Assembly: GCA_030407085.1 (NCBI GenBank)
Contig: CM059582.1
Span: 206,180,001-206,244,000 of the forward strand
Length of the DNA: 64,000 nucleotides
Direction: 5' to 3'
From: Trichopria drosophilae
Taxonomy: Eukaryota; Arthropoda; Insecta; Hymenoptera; Diapriidae
In this document: positions 44,890-57,800 of the stretch, piece after piece
How positions within the stretch are numbered: position 1 is the first letter of the stretch
Layout: every line of letters starts with the position of its first letter
Program-made: the position numbers and the translations under genes
Notes under the pieces: model-generated
Told to the model about the DNA's origin: nothing
The model's database searches: none
Seen by the model: only the letters and a program-made list of their open reading frames with translations

Positions 44890-46005
44890 TCAGAGAAAAA
44901 AATGTTTAATTCGAAAATGTGCGCACATACTCGCAGTTGTTTCTTAAATGTTCGACATTCTTTCTCTCCCTCTCGCACAACCTACACTCTCTCTCGTCCT
45001 TCTCCATCCAGTACCTATTCCCCCTCTCCTCGTTCCCGCGTCTCCACCTCGCTATTCTCACCAATCTTTTCCCCTCATTTCTCTTACAGATTCGTACATA
45101 CGTTGGTACCCAACTCACCCTTTCATAACTCCCACATGACCTAGACGCTCTCACTTTCTCACCTCTCTCTTGTTCATCCACTTCTATATCTCTTTCCCTC
45201 AAACGCTCCCATTTATTCTCTCCCCATTCATTCAAAGCTTTCTCACTCATACCTCCTGTCCATAAATAATTCCCCCTCTCAACACTCTCTCTCGTCCATT
45301 CACTCCTATTATTCTCTCTTTCATCCTTCCTTTTCTCCAACATCCATTTCAACCCGAACTCCCCTCCTCCTTTCTCCAGTTTTTCCTCAAACCTTCCCGC
45401 CCTCCATCCCATTTCCACCCTCAATTTATTTCTTTTCAACTCTTTTCTCACTATATACCCCGGTGTTACTCTTTCCAGCCCTAAAATCCACTTAAGTTGT
45501 TTTTCTTGCAGCCCTTCCACCTCCTTCCATTCTTTGTATCCCCATATCTCCACTCCATAAAATAAAATCCCTTTCACTATACTGTCAAACAGTTTTAACC
45601 TCCATCTTACATCCCCTTTAAATTTCCTCTCTCCGTAGCTCCATACTCATCCCATTGCCACACAAGCTTTTCTCACTCTTTCTCTCACATGTTCTTTTTC
45701 CCCTCCATGCCTAGTTACCACATAACCTAAATATTTGTATTCCTTCACTTCCTCTATTCTTTCTCTGCCCCACCACCAAAATCTTTCCTTCTCCCTCCCT
45801 CCCTTATTTTCAAAAACCATCACTTTTTATTTCTCCACATTCAATTCGAGCTTTTTTCCTTCAATATATCTTTTTACTCCTCCTTCATTTTCCTCTGCCA
45901 GCAACACAATATCATCCGCATATTCTATTGACCTTATCCGATCATTTCCTCCCCTTCCTTTCTTCAACTCCTCTTCAGTATCCGCCAAATATATATTTAT
46001 TTTAT
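44890..46005 (-). pseudogene. 5'-truncated LINE: reverse transcriptase and C-terminal domain
   Basis: Minus-strand frames give, in order, the RT catalytic motif RSIEYADDIVLLAE (about 45905-45940), YKYLGYVVTRHGGEKE, then an open 223-codon stretch (45577-44906) with GILFYGVEIWGYKEWKEVEG and a terminal CRLCERERKNVEHLRNNCEY zinc-knuckle-like motif. This is the last third of a non-LTR ORF2 of a type common in Hymenoptera; clade not assigned. An in-frame stop (near 45826) and a shift show a dead copy. The apparent + strand frames here (rich in S, P, F) are its shadows. Confidence 0.75.
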
Positions 46006-46064
46006 TTATTTATTTATTATTTTAACGGGCGGAATCGCCCTTTTTACAGAATTTTTGCATTATG
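46005..46064 (-). other. 3' tail of another LINE
   Basis: The minus strand reads GGGCGATTCCGCCCGTTAAA then AATAAATAAATAAA, the same hairpin-plus-AATAAA pattern as at 11030-11075. It abuts the truncated 5' edge of the LINE at 44890-46005. Confidence 0.45.
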
Positions 46065-46274
46065 AGTCATTACACATTTTTGCGGGAGCTGCACTTGAGA
46101 AGATGGCGCCATACTTCACATTTGTGTACGAAATGTAGGACTGCAGAAACCTACACCAAGTACAGCAGTGGTCATGAGTCGATTTCCGCCAGATAAACAA
46201 TGTTTTCGAAACGTAAACAAACAACGTGGCTCGTCTTACCAATAGCGAGCTGCTGCTTGAAAACGAAATCGAAA

Positions 46275-46345
46275 AATTGTTCACCCGACGGGGATCGAAC
46301 TCACGACTTACGACTTCGTAGTCCAGTGCGTTAACCGCCTTATTA
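46275..46345 (-). other. tRNA-like sequence, probable SINE head
   Basis: The minus strand reads GGCGGTTAACGCACTGGAC, then GTGAGTTCGATCCCCGTC (B-box-like). The stems are imperfect and the 3' side runs straight into unrelated sequence. A tRNA-derived SINE or pseudogene is more likely than a working tRNA. Confidence 0.45.
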
Positions 46346-46379
46346 TATTAATATTAAACAAATTCGATAATTTATATAC

Positions 46380-47220
46380 AAAAGTAATGATTGCGGGTGC
46401 TAAATTACCAACTTTTCTTCACGAGAAGAATACAGAAAATGTTCCCATCACGTATCATGATATGCTAAAGCTCATGATGCGCGAATGTACTATGGAATGA
46501 ATGCGACTTTAGAAAATGTCATCAATGTCCGGGATTTATAAAAGTATATAATCAATTGGAAAATATTTTTGATAAAAACAATGTTAACAGGTTTGTATGT
46601 ATTCAAGGAATGGAAGGGTCTGAATAATCGATGGGATTTTGAAAAATCTGAATAAATCGGAGAAAAATATTTGAAAGAACTTGAATGTCGAATATCTATC
46701 GATGATGATGTGTATGACGCACAAGCATCATATTATTTGGGTCATTTGCTTCTGTATAAATTACGAATGGATGGATTGCAACTTGATTATGAGACCAGTG
46801 ATGACTTTGAATTTCATCCTGTATTTTAAATGAATAATTTTCTGAGACATATCCCACTACCATCACTTCATCAGAGTGTCTATTTTATTTTTTCATTTTT
46901 ATAAATTTGCTTTGATTCCGGGCTATGAAATCATGAATCCGAAGTTTAGATATTTGAGATACAAGTTCTTTCAAATATTTTTCTCTGATGTATTCAGATT
47001 CCACAAAATGCCATCGATTATTCAGACCCTTCCATTCCTTGAATACAAATCTGTTAATATTGTGTTTATCAAAAATATTTTTCAATAGATTTTTCAGCGA
47101 TTTCCTTGTGGAACTCCCTTCCCGACGCAATTATGCAATCTACCTCACAAACGGCCTTCAAAAATGCACTGAATAATTACCTGCGGAGAGATTATAATTT
47201 AGTGACAAATCGTTAAATTG
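46380..47220. pseudogene. Decayed coding remnants in inverted duplicate
   Basis: A + strand stretch at about 46560-46690 and a minus-strand stretch at about 46960-47095 are inverted copies. The minus copy is open for 81 codons with FKEWKGLNNRWHFVESEYIR; the + copy has the same wording with stops. A preceding + segment (46400-46520) reads like coding sequence (VPITYHDMLKLMMREC) with breaks. I do not recognise the family; transposon origin is likely. Confidence 0.35.
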
Positions 47221-47640
47221 TATTGTACTATAAACTGTGTTTCAACTGTTTTCCCTTCTCGTTTGCTAGTGCGGTATTAAATAATTAGAGTAGTGGTACT
47301 TGTAACTTTTTTTTTATAGTATCTCTGTTTTTATCTTTAATTTTTTATCTACGTTGTCATCTGTGTAATAACTATGATTAGGTAATTGCGTCGCGTTTTT
47401 AATGTAAAAAGTCTACTATTTTAAAATGTCAATTCTACCATGTAGAGAGAGAACTAGATAAGTAAGTGTAGGTTAATGATTTTGTAAATTAGCGGATAAG
47501 TGTGTATTTTTGTTTGTTGGTATATCTTTTATATTTGTATTTTTATCTCTAATTTTGTATTGTATTTTTATATTTTTAATAAATTACCTTGAACTTTATT
47601 AAATGTATAAAATGAAACATAACGATTATAAATGAAATAA

Positions 47641-48665
47641 CCCAATAAACGAGTTCGTGTGCAAAAATTTTTAATACGATTTCATACGTTTCCATCCCGT
47701 TTCTTTCTTCGCTATTTCGCGGTAAATGGCATGAAGACGTATGCAAGATGATGCAACGAGTTAAAACGCATCGAATCGAATGAAATTAGTGCGGAAGCAT
47801 TTAGGAATAAAAATTGAGGTTAGGTTTGCACATAATGAATTTTCATATTAAAACGCATGGAATTGAGCCAAGTTTTACCGGGTTTATACTTCGTCTTTTT
47901 TTTTTAATATTATTCGAGGTTCAGGTAAAAACAATATAACAAAAGAGAATTTGCAAAAATAAATTTCGTAAGTAACAAAGCGAACTGTATTTGTACTCCA
48001 AAGTTTATTCTCGTGAATTCTCGCTCGTTTCTGAATCGATTTGCTGAAATTTGATGTACATTTATATAAAGTGCATAAAATCACCATAAATTAGATTTGA
48101 GGTTGAAAATGTACATACATATTTACTTTTCGGTTTAATTTCAATATTCTAGTTTAGGAACTGATGTTATCGAGGGTCAGTTCGTCGTTTTCACGCGTAG
48201 GCGCCACCAGCGATCTAACATGACTTCGTATTAAAACGAATGAACACTTCGTATAGGTAAACACGTATGCTTTCGAATGATTTCAATCAAGCATTCGACA
48301 ATTAGCCGTTTCCGTATGCGAACGGATGTACATAACCTCAATTTTAAAGACTATTAATACTACGCACATATTCGAATGTTTTCGAATGTATAAATGAAAT
48401 CGTATGAAAAATCATTCGCTTTCAGCAACTCATCAAAGAACGTATCATTTCGAATGAAAAATGAATACCCGTGTTTCGAAAATATCGCATATTGACGCAT
48501 ATGATCGAATGTAACGTATGACATCAGATGGATTGGAAAGACGACAAATATTCGAAATATATTGTGCGTATGAAAACATTTGAAAACGACTAATTTCGTA
48601 TTAAAATTTGATCAATTTCATTCGAAATGAAAGTCGAAATTTTTGCACACGAACTCGTTTATTGG
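47641..48665. mobile_element. 1.0-kb element with CCCAATAAACGAGTTCG terminal inverted repeats
   Basis: CCCAATAAACGAGTTCGTGT at the left and ACACGAACTCGTTTATTGGG at the right. TIR of about 30 bp. The interior has many CGAATGA/TCGAATG/CATTCG phrases (for example 48220-48480). No coding frame. The CCCARTAAACGA start links it to the families at 27528 and 41154. Confidence 0.7.
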
Positions 48666-48669
48666 GAAT

Positions 48670-49424
48670 TCATGAAATTTAATAGTTTCAATATCATTAG
48701 TCAGTAATAAAATATCTTCTCACTTCTAGACCCTTTAATAAAATTCAGTAGTAAATTAAAAACTGGTATTTATTGTTGAAAATGTAAAGAAAACAATATA
48801 TAAGAAAAATTGTGTTTTAATTATGAATAAATGTCTATCAAACAAATATAATCATATACTTTTATTGTTTATCACTTCCGTTAAAAAAGATTTATATCGA
48901 TTTCTGGATCTTTTAATATAGAAATCGTAAGAAAAAAGTCAAATATATATTTCTTAAAATCATATGCAAACATTTTCAACAACTACGGTTCCAAAAAATG
49001 TAAAATTAATGTGTACCTTTTGTTAAAGATATTGCAAAATGATGCAGCTAACTTTTCGTTTTTTTATTGTTTACGTGAATAGTTTACAAAAATAAGTTTT
49101 GAGAAGAAATACTTTTTAGTTTAATAACATTGAACAATTGAATACATTTATCAAATCTCAAATTCCAATGATTTTATAAATTTTGGGCCATAAACCATAC
49201 AAATTTTCTAATGTTCAATTTTAGTAACAATAAGTAAGGTCGTCTTAAATTCGACTTAAAGTAGACTGTTAATTATAGTTGCTTTCAAGTAAGTCATTTA
49301 CGTCAGAACCAATCAGAACACTTGTTTACATAGAGATTTATTGTATTGAGGATTTACGAAAGCTTCGTAAATAAATGTTCTGATTGGTTCTAAGGATATC
49401 TTACATTGCGTGCGTGATAGCTAA
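48670..49424. other. No gene seen
   Basis: AT-rich sequence with no frame above about 60 codons and no clear repeat, apart from an inverted pair 'ttctgattggttct' (about 49377-49392) and 'agaaccaatcagaac' (about 49305-49320). Confidence 0.3.
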
Positions 49425-49738
49425 GGGGGTTCTAAAGTGGTCCGCCGGTAAGGTAGGATATTTAACTAAAAGACGTAAATTCAACATGACAAAATAAAAT
49501 GTTCAAAATTTGGGCTCTGTAAGGGCAATAATAAGAAATATAAATGGTTTCCTAGAAAATACCAAAGATATTGATTGAGCACTGACTGAGAATTTTCGGA
49601 AATAAATAAAAATCACTATTGATATTTTCTATGATACCGTATATATAGGAAGGGCAGAAATAAAACTCGTTTCAATTATTTATTTACTGTTTTACTGATA
49701 ATATTTACCACTTATCAGCGGAGCACTTTAGAAACCCG
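49425..49738. mobile_element. Kolobok-like foldback, cluster copy 1
   Basis: Starts GGGGGTTCTAAAGTGGTCCG and ends GAGCACTTTAGAAACCCG, followed by TTAA (49739-49742). The left flank is CTAA rather than TTAA. Same family as 14411-14786. Confidence 0.6.
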
Positions 49739-49742
49739 TTAA

Positions 49743-50110
49743 GGAGGTTCTTAAGTGCTTGACCGATAAGGTAGGAATTTTTACTAAAAACCATAAAAAA
49801 GTGACTGAATCGATTTTTCAAAATTTTGGCTTCCTAAAGGCAATTCTAATTACTATAGACGATATCGTAGAAAATTTCATAGAATTTAAACGAGAACTTA
49901 CTCAGAATTTTCAGAAACATGTGATATTTACTTATTTCCAAAAATTCTCGGTGTATTCTCAATGAATGGCTTTGGCATTTTATAGAAGACCGAATACAGT
50001 AATTAGAATTGCCCTTACAGATCTCGAATTTCGAAAAATTGTTTCAGTCTTTTTATTTATGGTTTTTACTGAAAATTCCTACCTTATCTGTCGAGCACTT
50101 TACAACCTCC
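49743..50110. mobile_element. Kolobok-like foldback, cluster copy 2
   Basis: Starts GGAGGTTCTTAAGTGCTTGA right after the TTAA that closes copy 1 and ends GAGCACTTTACAACCTCC before TTAA (50111-50114). The middle pairs through 'agggcaattctaattacta' and its inverse. Confidence 0.65.
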
Positions 50111-50328
50111 TTAATGACCTTTTAGTTTTGTATTTTATGTTTACTGTAGGCACAAAATTTAAGATTTAATTCAATGGCAGACGGAAATTTAAAAATTGAC
50201 GCAAAATTCACGACAATGATTTCGACAGGGAATCTGACGTCAGTTTTTAAAAATTAATATTGCAGCAGTATATAGAAAGTAGAGCGTGAATTCCTACCTT
50301 ATCGGCAGACTACTTTAAAATCCCTTAA

Positions 50329-50681
50329 GGTGGTTCTAAAGTGCTCTGCGAATATGGTAGGAATTTTCACAAAAAATCGTAAATAAAAAACGACTGAATT
50401 GATTTTTCACAATTCGAAATACTATTGACGGTATTCTAGAAAATTCCAAAGAAATTAAAGGAGAACTGACTGAGAGTTTTCGGAAATAAATAAAAATCAG
50501 TTATTTCCGAAAATTCTCGGTCAGTTCTGAATTAATATTTTTGGTGTTTTCTAGGAAACTAAAAATAGTACTTTGAATTGCTCTTAAAGAGCCCGAATAT
50601 TAAAAACGTTATTTGGTCATCTTTAATTTACGCTTTTTAGTGAAATTTCCTACCTTACCGGCGGACCACTTTAGAACCCCC
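50329..50681. mobile_element. Kolobok-like foldback, cluster copy 3
   Basis: Starts GGTGGTTCTAAAGTGCTCTG after TTAA (50325-50328) and ends GACCACTTTAGAACCCC(C) at TTAA (50682-50685). The 50286-50324 stretch is the right end of a further, truncated copy sharing that left TTAA. Confidence 0.65.
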
Positions 50682-50689
50682 TTAAAGCA

Positions 50690-51813
50690 CTTTGAGCTAT
50701 TAAATGAAAAAAATGTTAGCTAGACACAACAAACGAAATGGGACAGATCACTTGAAAAAGCATTAATAGGAACAACTTCAAAATAAAAAACCTTAATTAA
50801 AACATACGAAAAATCGCACATTTTATTATGAACAATTTTCTTGAAAATACATAGTAACAACGTTAATACAATATAATTCTTAAAACTAAGTAGCTTAATC
50901 GCACAGAACAAATCATACGTAGTTCTAGATCGTAAAAATCATACAAAAAAACGACCTACGGAAAGCTTAATGTAATCGACAAAAACGGTTCTTTCAATAC
51001 GATACTAATTCTTTACACAATTCGTTATCGTGAACCGTTAAAAAAAAGCTTAAAGTTAACATTTGGCCCTGTTCAACCAACACCGGCTGCTTTAATTAAA
51101 AAAAACATCGTAGGAGATCACAATTTTGTTTCAGCACTTTTTTGTGTTCCGACTATTCACAAAACATCGAAACGTTTTAAGTTCTTGTTATCGATTATAG
51201 AAACTTTCTGACGAGTTTCCATTGACATTTTGTCTTTTCCACGGAAAAGCAGATGTCCAGTCTTTTCAATCCAACGGATTTTTTATCTTAGAAAAATGTC
51301 TCTTATACAATTTCGCTAATTTAACGAAATTTAACACTTTTTTACACATCGTCAACACGATTCATTTTTTACGTTTGGTGTAATTTTCTATAAAATATCA
51401 ACACTTTCTTTTTCACGTACTCATCAATCGTTACAACGAGAAGCTCAGTCATTTAATGGTAAGCATTATCGACGCACATCCCGATGAACGAAATATCTCA
51501 AGAATAGCACCAATACTGTAAACAATGATGAATAATTCTAATAAAACTTGGAACGATAAAAATTTATTATCAAGGAATAAATAATTTTACAATTTTACCG
51601 TCATAAAAAAGGAATGTCCTTTTCACATATTTACACAAGCGCGACGTTCGAACAGTCCATCAGCTTTTAAGTAATCAGATTCATTAGAGGAATGCACAAT
51701 GATGTTAATTACTTATTAGCAGTCGCGTTAGTACGAAAGTTTGATACGCGGCGTCGCTCCTTTCTCGCAAACGATTTGACGTAACTCGAAGTACTTTCGC
51801 TCTTACATTCTAA
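50690..51813. other. No gene seen; 3' flank of the P450 gene
   Basis: AT-rich sequence that probably contains the 3' UTR of the minus-strand P450. No convincing poly(A) signal position can be chosen. Confidence 0.3.
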
Positions 51814-54800
51814 TTAATTTGAATTTCTCGGTGTGATTTGTAATCGAATTCCACCAACGTTGTCCAAAACCAATTGTGATACGAATCGCAATTGGTCTTC
51901 TCGGTGTATGGAATGGACTCGATAGGAGCGTAAAACCGAAAGAACGGCTGCTTTCACGGCAATAGTGGCAAATTTCCAACCGATACAATTTCGAGATCCA
52001 GCACTGAAGGGAATGAAAGCGAATGTTGGAATTTTTGGACTATCGGGAAGAAAACGTTCTGGTCTGAAGATTTCCGGTTGTGGAAAATGCCGTGGGTCGC
52101 GATGCAGCAAAAAGGAGTTGATCAATACCGTCGATCCAACTGGAATGTCATTTCCCACTAAAAATAAAAAATTGTATTATGTAATTAATATAGTGATTAA
52201 AATTATATTAGACGAGGTGGTATAAATAATCAAAAGAAAGAAATTAAAAGGTTCATGGTAGAAATGCCACGATAGCAGTCACAAAATGGAAGAAAAGTCG
52301 TTTAAAAATATATGATTGTAATTTGGAATTTGAAATTATTACACTGTTAAAGGAAATTCTCGTTAAGAGCGAGCGCGTGACACTTCTCCATCCCCCCACC
52401 GCGACCGAACACTGAAAACCTGCGCATGCGCGAGTACTATTGTCGGTGGCGCGGTAGAGGGGGTACGGTTCCATCCCTCACCCGGCTCATAAAGAGCATT
52501 AGGCAAGAACTCGTACGACCGTTTCTTATGGATGGTCACACATTTAGAGAGTTTATTTGGGAATATGCCAATTTTTAATTTGCAAAATACTTACGTATAT
52601 TAATCGGGTTGTATATTTGTCTCGCTATTAATGGCGCAACAGGATAAAGCCTCCATGTTTCTTTGATGCAGGCATCTAACCATAGAAGTTTGTTCACTGA
52701 TTCATTGTTGATTTCAGAAGTTCCAATAACTTCTTCGAATTCCTTGATGATTTTATCCTGAAAAATTAATATAACCCATATGTACCTAATGCAATGTTGG
52801 AAATTAATAAATACCCTTAATTTAATTCAAGAATATTTTCTTGAACTAAATGTTCTTTATAAGAAGTTGGACTCACCTGGTATTCCGGATTCCTGCCTAA
52901 CGCGTACAAAATCCACGAAATGCTGGTACCCATGGTGTCATGCCCAGCAAACATAAAAGTGTTAACTTCTTCTCGGATATCTGCATCTGATAAGGTTTCT
53001 CCATTTTGTGAAATGTCGAGCAACAAATCCAAAAGAGTTTGTACTTTCGATGCCGGCGCCTCATTGAAATTTCCGTCGTGTCGCATCTTCCATTCTTTTT
53101 TTCTACAGGCGATTACCTACATTTTGAAAATATGGATTAATATACATTATTATGTAATTATTTTCACCGTGTTAATAAATAAAAGCAAACCCTTTCTTGG
53201 TTATAGCGCTTTTCATAATGTAATTTTAGGGAAAGAAAAAAAAAGGAAAAACATTTTTTTCCCTAAAAGTATATGATTAAAATCGCCGCCACCGAATGGT
53301 ATTACTTTTATTTTATTCTTTTATGAAAAAAGGTGAAGAGCACAAATGAATGCTCATAGTGTACCTTATCAACAAAACCATGGATGACGTTGATTGCATG
53401 ATCGTGTTCCTTTCCGAGTGAAGTTCTTTTAAAGATAGGATCGTACGATATCCAGATATTCGTGAATCTCATTTGTGTGATTGAACTCAACCTGCAAGTA
53501 ACGAAGAGATTATTACATTTTCTTTTACGTTTAAAAATGTTTCCCCTACTCCCCGCTAAACTATTTCTTTCGTTTCCCTGAAGCTTTTTACACATTACCC
53601 CACTTTTCTTTCCTAACATACACCGTCCATATTGCATGATTTCAGAGGAAGGGATAAAATAGGAAGGGGAGATTGCGTGAGAATTGGTTCTGTGGTGGGA
53701 GGCATAAGGCGCTCGAAGCGCCGCTATGCGATTTAGTTCGGAGGTTTCAAGAAATCGATCACGTTAAATCGGTCAGTTGCTCCATGTTTTGCTCAAAAGA
53801 AATAAGACTCTTATAGGAATATTAACTTATAGGGAATTTTTAAAAATGTGTAATACATACCTTTCCACAGCTAAGACATATTCATTTCGGAAATTTGTTT
53901 GAGCATCAATTTGATAATCCATTGCACAACCTGTAACAAATAAATAGAAAGTTTATCGTTAAAAAGGATTTATTGTTTTTGGAGATTCGTAAAATTTGGG
54001 AATTAATCTCAATTTTCGTTGTATTTTTACTTGAACTATTTATTTCTGAAATGTTTAAAAAGTATAAATCTCTATAATTTTTAAAATACCGATATTGAAA
54101 ATCTCGATTCAGAAATGGTCAGAAATGATAAAGTTCCTAAATTACCATCTGAGATACTAAAATTTCCAAACCATTTTTCCCCGTGCACAACCAATTTAAA
54201 ATACGGATATTCGAGCACTAAAAATCATGACATCATTTTTATAAAATCCGCGTGCAACATTTTCGACTTCGATACGATCGATCGAAAAAAATGCCACTGG
54301 CAGCTGTCATCGACGGACAAAAAATAATCGTCCTTTCATCAAAATTCCTAAGCAAAAAACACATCGAATCGTGCACAAAAAATATGTAAATAAATCGCGT
54401 ACGGAAGATCGTCGAATGCAGAGTAAAATACGGCTCGGCCGCGAAAGGCGATTTCGAAAGGGATCGCGAAAAGGGAAACTAAGATGACCACGACCTCGAA
54501 AATCGCGGCTATGGCGCTTCCGCGAGATGAAAGTTGTATCGGCCCAGAACCAACCGTAAGTTAAAATTTTTTCTTCCCTTTTTCGACGCCAAAAACGACT
54601 TTCTTTTCCACTTATCGTGCGAGAATTGCATTGTGCAACGGGAAGCTCGATTACAGTCGCGATGACAGTAATAACGTAATGCATTTTCGGCACAGCACGT
54701 GGACGTACCGTTGCGCAAGAAAAAGTACAAGACTGTGCCAAGGACGGACGTTTTGGCTTCACCGAGAAATCTGAAGCCCCCGGCTCCGGAAGCCTATCGC

Positions 54801-57800
54801 AACAAGGTTCGTGTGGTGCATGCTGCATCTTTCCTTTCTTTTGGCCAGATCATTACCGCGATCCCTTCGTGATCACTGTGGGAAGTGAAAATCTTTCGTT
54901 TCTCTTAATGGATTTTTTACGGTTACTGCAGATGGATTCCTTAAAAACGGGAATCCTTTTCCTCCTTCATAATTATTAAAATGGATAGGAAGCTTACAGG
55001 ACGAGCTAATATAAATCGGCCAATAACGTCAACTTCTAACCTAAAATAATGTGGAAGATGAAAATTTTAGGTTTTTGTTTACGCGTACTAATTGTTACTC
55101 GTGATCTTCTAGAAAATACAGAAGAAGTTAATTGAGAAATTACCTCAGAAAGATTTTTTATTTATTTCCGACAATTCTTGGTTAATTCACAATTAATCTC
55201 TTCGGTACCCTTCAAGAGATCCAATATAATATACGGTCGGAACTCCCTTATTGTCTGATGGTCGGAACCACAGGGGAATAGTAAACTCCCTTATTGTCTG
55301 TCCCCACGCCCACCTACCCACCCGTCTTACCGTCGCTCGGGAAAATTGTGCGCCCGCATGTCCTCCCTTTGCGCTTAGAAAACAGACCTCCCAGAGAGGT
55401 GAAGGAGTGGGAGAAGTATAAATATAATAACGGGGGTTAGATTATTAAATTAATTGTTAATTGTTGTTACGTTATTATCTTAAAAAGGTTAAACCCGATG
55501 CGCTCCTGTATGAAATAACGGATCGAACAAATCAATTGGCGCAGCCGAGGAAAATAAAAGAAATCGTTGGTGATATTATGGTGGTACCGAAAGGTTCAAA
55601 AAGTTCGACTATTTCTGAACGTTTAATCGAACTCTCGAGACCCAGGAAGATAACGGTGCCACCGAAAAGAAATCCGTGTTTCGTTTCTCCGCATGCCCTT
55701 ACTGCAGTTGGTAAGAAATATAACAAACAATGGACGTATAACATAAAATATATAAAAAATACATTTTTGAACATTGACAGAAAAATTCTGTTATAATAAA
55801 TTAATTTTAATAAATGGTTATTGACATTCTAATCGTAACAATGTGGTGTAGTTTGCCTTGCCTGAACGGTTTGTGGTTCAAGTCCCGGTACATCAAATTT
55901 TTTTTACTTCGGTTCCTTTTTTTCCAAAAATAATTTTTTTTTTTGTATTTTAGTAAATATTGTTACGTTATCTAGAGCGCACAAAAATATTGTATATAAT
56001 TGTATAAGAAAATATTGTTTACCGTCAATATATCCATTAAACATTAAATGACCAGTTTGTTAAAAATCGTGAAAATGTGACCTTAATCAAACTTGTTTAT
56101 TCAAGCTACCGAACGCATTATCGAGTTATCAAAACCAAGAATCACCGTCAAAAAATCCAAAAAAGTTCAAAAAAGAAAATCCCATGATGGACCTTGCGAG
56201 AATCGACTCGATATTTTGTCGAGACCAAGAAATGCCAATCCATCTCGGGCTGAAAAACTGCGAAGAAATGTGCGAGGTGCACTAGCTCAACTACAGCAAG
56301 TACATCGGTAAGTGAAATAATCTACCGTTTACAAAAATTGCAATTTTATTACAAAACACCAGAAAAGTAATCAGCTTAAAAGATAGAGAAAACTTTCAAA
56401 ATGTTCTAAAATGACCAAATTCTATTCATTTTTCAGAATCCGATTTCAAAAATTTAAAATCTAACCTACAATATTTTCGTTTCAGAAACGTCGATGCAAA
56501 GTTTTCCGACTCGGACAGAAGCATCGTCATTCTCGCACGAAGCAAAACGAAAAACGTAACAGTGAAGCCGAAACGAAAAGTGAAAAAACGCAAATCAAAG
56601 AAAATTCGTCGCTACGAAAGCGAAATAATCCTAAAACCACCACAGGAGATTTAAGTCACATCCACCAACTATGACCTTTAATTATACAAAACAATGAAAA
56701 ATGAAGGAAACTTACTGCCGATTTAAAAAAAATGTATTTCGATGAATCATGATTGGACAGAAATAAAGAAGTTTATGTATCCAATAATGAAATATTTATA
56801 AAAAAATTGCCTTAATGAAACGTAAGTTGACGAGACAATCGAGTGATTTTAAAATATGCATTATTTTTGTCGAATGTCCTACGTGACCGTAATCACATCG
56901 CGAAAACTAGGAGGCACATAAATTTTCCTGTCTGACAATCCGTGAGACGCAAATAAAGGTGCATTAATAAATTATAATATCTCACCACAAATCATGTCCA
57001 AAGCTGCGCGTTTTCCATACGGTAACATATCGAACTCAGTTTTGCCAACTTCTAAACGAAGACAAGATACCAGGATTTCCGATTGTTTGGCAGCAATTCC
57101 GAAGTATTTTTTTAGGAGATCGCCGTGAAATGTTGGTGACATCAATTTCCTCCTTGCGTGCCATTTTTCTCCTAAAACAAAAATATCACTAATTACGTTT
57201 ATGTCAACAAATTCAAGACATTAAAAGCACTTATTTGTCCAGCAATTTGTTAACATCACATTAATAACTAGAACTGGCCGCAAAGATTATAAAATCTGTC
57301 AGTAAAGTAACGTTGGAAATTAAGCAATTCCATTAACACCTCCGTTGTCGTAAATCCATCAGGCCTTATCATCTAATCGGCACAAGTCTAATTTAACAAG
57401 TTACTCACCAATTTACCATACAGAACATTAAAAACTTAATTCCCGAACGTGGATTTTGACAGTTAATTAATTGCGTGTAATTGTTCGAGTCGGGAATCTT
57501 CGAGATCTAGAAACCGGTTTTCCGAAACTACACGAACGCGCTACCATCATCTTGTTAATGCGATTTGTAAAAATAATCTCATTTGTAATTCATGAATTCT
57601 GATTGTAATTGCGGACAAACATTAGTAGCGACTCTGATTTAAATATTCCATACGATCAAGCGCTGTTCGTTTTCATTTTGCGTTCAATTAAATACAATTT
57701 TAATTTTCGTCGAGTGTTCATAGAGGAACATTTTCTAGGAATTTTATAAGGTTCGCTTGTCATATTATTCTAGTCGTAAAAAAAGGATTCTAAAAATAGC

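Noticed and set aside
44860..46025. Long + strand frames rich in Ser, Pro and Phe
   Set aside because: Antisense shadows of the minus-strand LINE ORF2 at 44890-46005.
49425..50685. CRISPR-like or satellite array because of regularly spaced repeats
   Set aside because: Units are inverted-repeat transposons joined at TTAA in a eukaryotic genome; there are no short identical repeats with unique spacers.
54307..54828. 173-codon minus-strand frame
   Set aside because: Opposite the first two THEG-gene exons, with no splice signals or recognisable domain; taken as an antisense shadow.
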